A stretch of DNA of 7,672 nt from Candidatus Woesearchaeota archaeon (GTDB lineage Archaea > Nanobdellota > Nanobdellia > Woesearchaeales > WALR01). Positions 6,035 to 7,672 of this stretch are shown one piece after another; the stretch's first letter is position 1, and every line of letters starts with the position of its first letter. The notes under the pieces were generated by a model. It worked only from the letters and a program-made list of their open reading frames with translations, was not told where the DNA came from and ran no database searches. Made by a program: the position numbers and the translations under genes. The stretch lies in NCBI GenBank assembly GCA_015522765.1, contig WALR01000161.1, positions 1 through 7,672 of the forward strand, in the 5' to 3' direction.

Positions 6035-7075
6035 ATGAAGTGCAATGCCAGGTTCATACTCAGCAGGAAGGCTCTGCTTGCCCAGTACAATCTCGTAAAG
6101 GAGCTTGCAGACGAGGTCTCCTACAGCGTTAAGACAAACCCTGTGGTTGCGGTTGTTCTTCAGGAGCTCACAGGAGCAGGCTTCAGTGTCCACTCAACAG
6201 AATATCTGAAGTTGATTAATGACCCTTCAAAGGTGTGGTTTTTCGCCCAGGCATGGAGCATTGCAGAGATAAAAGAGCTGTTTGATAGGGGGGTGAACAG
6301 CTTTGTCGTTGACAACGAGAATGACTTAAAAACGCTTCTCTCCTTTCTTGATATGCATCCGGATGCTGAGATAAACCTGCTCTTAAGGATGAGGGCAAAA
6401 GAGCACACAATAAAGACAGGGAAGCACTTCGTGCTCGGCATGTACTCCTCAACCGTCAATAAATGGCTGGGAATTCTCCATGATAAGGGGCAGATAAAGA
6501 AACTGGGCGTGCACATCCACAGGAAGACCCAGAACATAAGTGAGTGGTCCCTTAAAGAGGAGATTAGTTCAATATCTGAGGAGAATCTGAGGAGGATAAG
6601 CATTGTTAATATCGGAGGGGGCTTTCCCGTGAAGTACAGGAACTCAAGGCCAAGTATGGCTCCAATAATCGGCAGGGTGAAGGAGTTGAGGAGCTGGCTC
6701 AATTCAAGGGGCATAACCATGATTATAGAGCCTGGGAGAATGATTGCCGCCCCTGCTGTTAAGCTAGAAGCCAACATAGTGAACATCTACGAGGGCAGCA
6801 TTATCGTTGATTGCTCTGTTTATAATGCGGCAATGGACACATTTGTTGCTGACATACGCCTCGAGGTTGAGGGGGAGTTAAGTGAGAATGATGAGGGAGC
6901 AAAGCCATACACCATAAAGGGGTGCACCCCTGACTCAATGGACATAATAAGATACAGGGTTTTCCTCAGGAACCCGGAGATAGGCGGCAAGATTTATTTT
7001 ATTAATGCAGGAGCATACACCTACAGCACGGACTTCTGCGGATTAAAAAAATTAGAAACAGTGATTACTGACTAG
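6035..7075 (+). CDS. PLP-dependent decarboxylase, ornithine decarboxylase-like (fold type III)
   Basis: A 346-residue member of the group IV decarboxylases (ornithine, arginine, diaminopimelate), built from an alanine-racemase-like barrel and a C-terminal beta domain. Visible motifs: YSVKTNP (30-36) with the PLP lysine K33, GVHIHRKTQN (158-167), IGGGFP (193-198) and EPGR (232-235) for the PLP phosphate, GCTPDSMD (296-303), and AGAYT (325-329). The GAYT form is commoner in ornithine decarboxylases than in LysA. Two departures stand out. The usual HVGS loop is HRKT, and the GPTCDS active-site motif reads GCTPDS, with Cys and Pro exchanged. A GGTGGG ribosome site precedes the ATG, 10 bases after the deoxyhypusine synthase stop. 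It probably makes putrescine or another polyamine precursor for hypusination; the actual substrate is uncertain. The last 11 bases overlap the NAC gene on the other strand. Confidence 0.8.
   Translation: MKCNARFILSRKALLAQYNLVKELADEVSYSVKTNPVVAVVLQELTGAGFSVHSTEYLKLINDPSKVWFFAQAWSIAEIKELFDRGVNSFVVDNENDLKTLLSFLDMHPDAEINLLLRMRAKEHTIKTGKHFVLGMYSSTVNKWLGILHDKGQIKKLGVHIHRKTQNISEWSLKEEISSISEENLRRISIVNIGGGFPVKYRNSRPSMAPIIGRVKELRSWLNSRGITMIIEPGRMIAAPAVKLEANIVNIYEGSIIVDCSVYNAAMDTFVADIRLEVEGELSENDEGAKPYTIKGCTPDSMDIIRYRVFLRNPEIGGKIYFINAGAYTYSTDFCGLKKLETVITD
7045..7051 (-). terminator. Oligo-T tract downstream of NAC
   Basis: On the minus strand a run of seven T starts 13 bases after the NAC stop codon. 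It is the only strong T run just downstream of NAC and would serve as an archaeal intrinsic terminator. On the other strand the same bases encode Leu-Lys-Lys-Leu near the end of the decarboxylase, so the signal is embedded in a convergent coding region. Confidence 0.45.
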
Positions 7076-7415
7076 CATTCTTGATGCTCATGATTGCGGC
7101 TGCCAGGTCTCCATTGTTCTCCTCAAGCGCCTTCCTTGCCTCTTCCTCTGACACCCCTGCCTGTTCAGAGACGGTCTTAACATCATCATTACTTATCTCG
7201 GCGGGCTTGTCTTCTGTCTCCCTCTCAACTGCCTCCCCTGTTATCTGCCAGCTCTCCTGGCCCATCATGTTTACCTTGGCTACAGATGGATTATTAATCA
7301 CTATGACTCTGTCAGGGGTTCTTATTATTACCTCTACTGCAGGTATATCCACCTGCTTCATCCCCATTCTCTTCATCATCTGGCGGGCCTGTCTGGAGTT
7401 TATTCCCGGAAACAT
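7065..7415 (-). CDS. nac: Nascent polypeptide-associated complex protein (archaeal NAC-alpha)
   Basis: Ribosome-associated chaperone that contacts emerging nascent chains; archaeal NAC forms homodimers. The 116-residue protein has the standard layout: an N-terminal segment MFPGINSRQARQMMKRMGMK (1-20), typical of the archaeal family, a NAC beta-barrel over about 21-62 (IPAVEVIIRTPDRVIVINNP and the SWQITGEAV strand), an acidic linker, and a C-terminal UBA domain at about 76-113 (NDDVKTVSEQAGVSEEEARK, then NNGDLAAAIMSI). Length fits archaeal NAC. The ATG at 7415 follows a GAGGGG by eight bases. It lies 21 bases after the SecG reading frame on the same strand and probably shares its promoter, which would pair two proteins of nascent-chain handling and export. 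Its 3' end overlaps the convergent decarboxylase by 11 bases. Confidence 0.95.
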   Translation of the reverse strand: MFPGINSRQARQMMKRMGMKQVDIPAVEVIIRTPDRVIVINNPSVAKVNMMGQESWQITGEAVERETEDKPAEISNDDVKTVSEQAGVSEEEARKALEENNGDLAAAIMSIKNASQ

Positions 7416-7436
7416 CTTATTTACCCCTCGCGTTTA

Positions 7437-7613
7437 TCATATTCCTAAGAGAGAATTCCCGTATATGTTGAGAAATATTATTATCCCCGCGATTATGACT
7501 ATTAATGCAATGACATGCCCTGGCTGGAGCTGAACCTTGCTCTTATACTCATCGAACTACCTTACTATGCCTCCTATCCCTGAGGGCATTGATATCTTAT
7601 CGTTCTTTGCCAT
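7437..7613 (-). pseudogene. secG: SecG/Sec61-beta translocase subunit with in-frame amber codon
   Basis: Too short for routine ORF calling, but a clear 58-codon frame. From ATG 7613 it reads MAKNDKISMPSGIGGIVR, then TAG (7559-7557), then FDEYKSKVQLQPG (20-32), then a single membrane helix (about 33-50, HVIALIVIIAGIIIFLNI) and a TGA stop. This is the archaeal Sec61-beta pattern, 'P-S-x-G-x-(I/V)-R-Y-F/M-D-E', followed by a basic stretch, 'P-x-H-V' and one C-terminal transmembrane segment. The amber replaces the conserved tyrosine, one base from TAC or TAT. No ATG, GTG or TTG follows the TAG in frame, so restart is unlikely and plain termination would give an 18-residue peptide. It is either a point mutation, a sequencing error, or a suppressed amber. 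NAC follows on the same strand. Family identity is confident; functional status is open. Confidence 0.82.
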
Positions 7614-7634
7614 AACCCTTAGAATGAGAGATTA

Positions 7635-7643
7635 ATATTTAAA
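7635..7643 (-). promoter_or_regulatory. TATA box for the SecG-NAC unit
   Basis: Read on the minus strand, TTTAAATAT lies centred about 26 bases before the SecG ATG, with the purine-rich AAATAGG upstream as a possible BRE. The spacing predicts a leaderless SecG transcript, consistent with the lack of a well-placed Shine-Dalgarno sequence before that ATG. NAC, by contrast, has its own GAGGGG. Confidence 0.6.
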
Positions 7644-7672
7644 TTTACCTATTTGAGGACAATAAGGAATAA

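Noticed and set aside
6160..6786. 208-codon open frame on the minus strand opposite the decarboxylase
   Set aside because: It mirrors the decarboxylase codons, has no ribosome site I can see, and its hydrophobic make-up is what antisense reading of this gene would give. The plus-strand gene has clear family motifs.
7081..7533. 150-codon plus-strand frame across NAC and SecG
   Set aside because: Both minus-strand frames beneath it are recognised families, and the apparent membrane-like sequence comes from their antisense codons.

Overview
The window looks like part of an archaeal chromosome. Four gene families common to Archaea and Eukarya but absent from or rare in Bacteria lie here: the RNase P protein Rpp30, deoxyhypusine synthase, the nascent polypeptide-associated complex (NAC) protein and a Sec61-beta/SecG remnant. 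TATA boxes sit about 26-28 bases upstream of start codons, arginine is mostly AGG/AGA and isoleucine is often ATA. I cannot name the lineage from sequence alone; I recall MEP genes being reported sporadically in DPANN archaea, which would fit but is not shown here.

Left half, minus strand (about 4890 down to 53): a compact operon reading ispG, ispDF (a fused IspD-IspF), ispE, ispH and then the gene for Rpp30. Gaps are 4-base overlaps to about 23 bases, and three consecutive genes probably start with GTG. These are five of the seven catalytic steps of the methylerythritol phosphate (MEP) route to IPP and DMAPP. Archaea normally make these isoprenoid precursors by mevalonate variants, so this is the main discovery of the window. 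DXS and DXR are not here.

Middle (about 4891-5082): a divergent promoter region separating the MEP operon from a plus-strand pair.

Right half, plus strand (5083-7075): deoxyhypusine synthase followed 10 bases later by a fold-type III PLP decarboxylase related to ornithine decarboxylase. Together they suggest a polyamine-to-hypusine module for aIF5A modification. The decarboxylase has an unusual active site.

Right end, minus strand (7613 down to 7065): a small SecG/Sec61-beta gene, interrupted at codon 19 by an in-frame amber TAG where the family has tyrosine, then NAC. The NAC 3' end overlaps the decarboxylase 3' end by 11 bases. TAG is also the ordinary stop of three genes in this window, so the amber is either a mutation or error, or a case of suppression.
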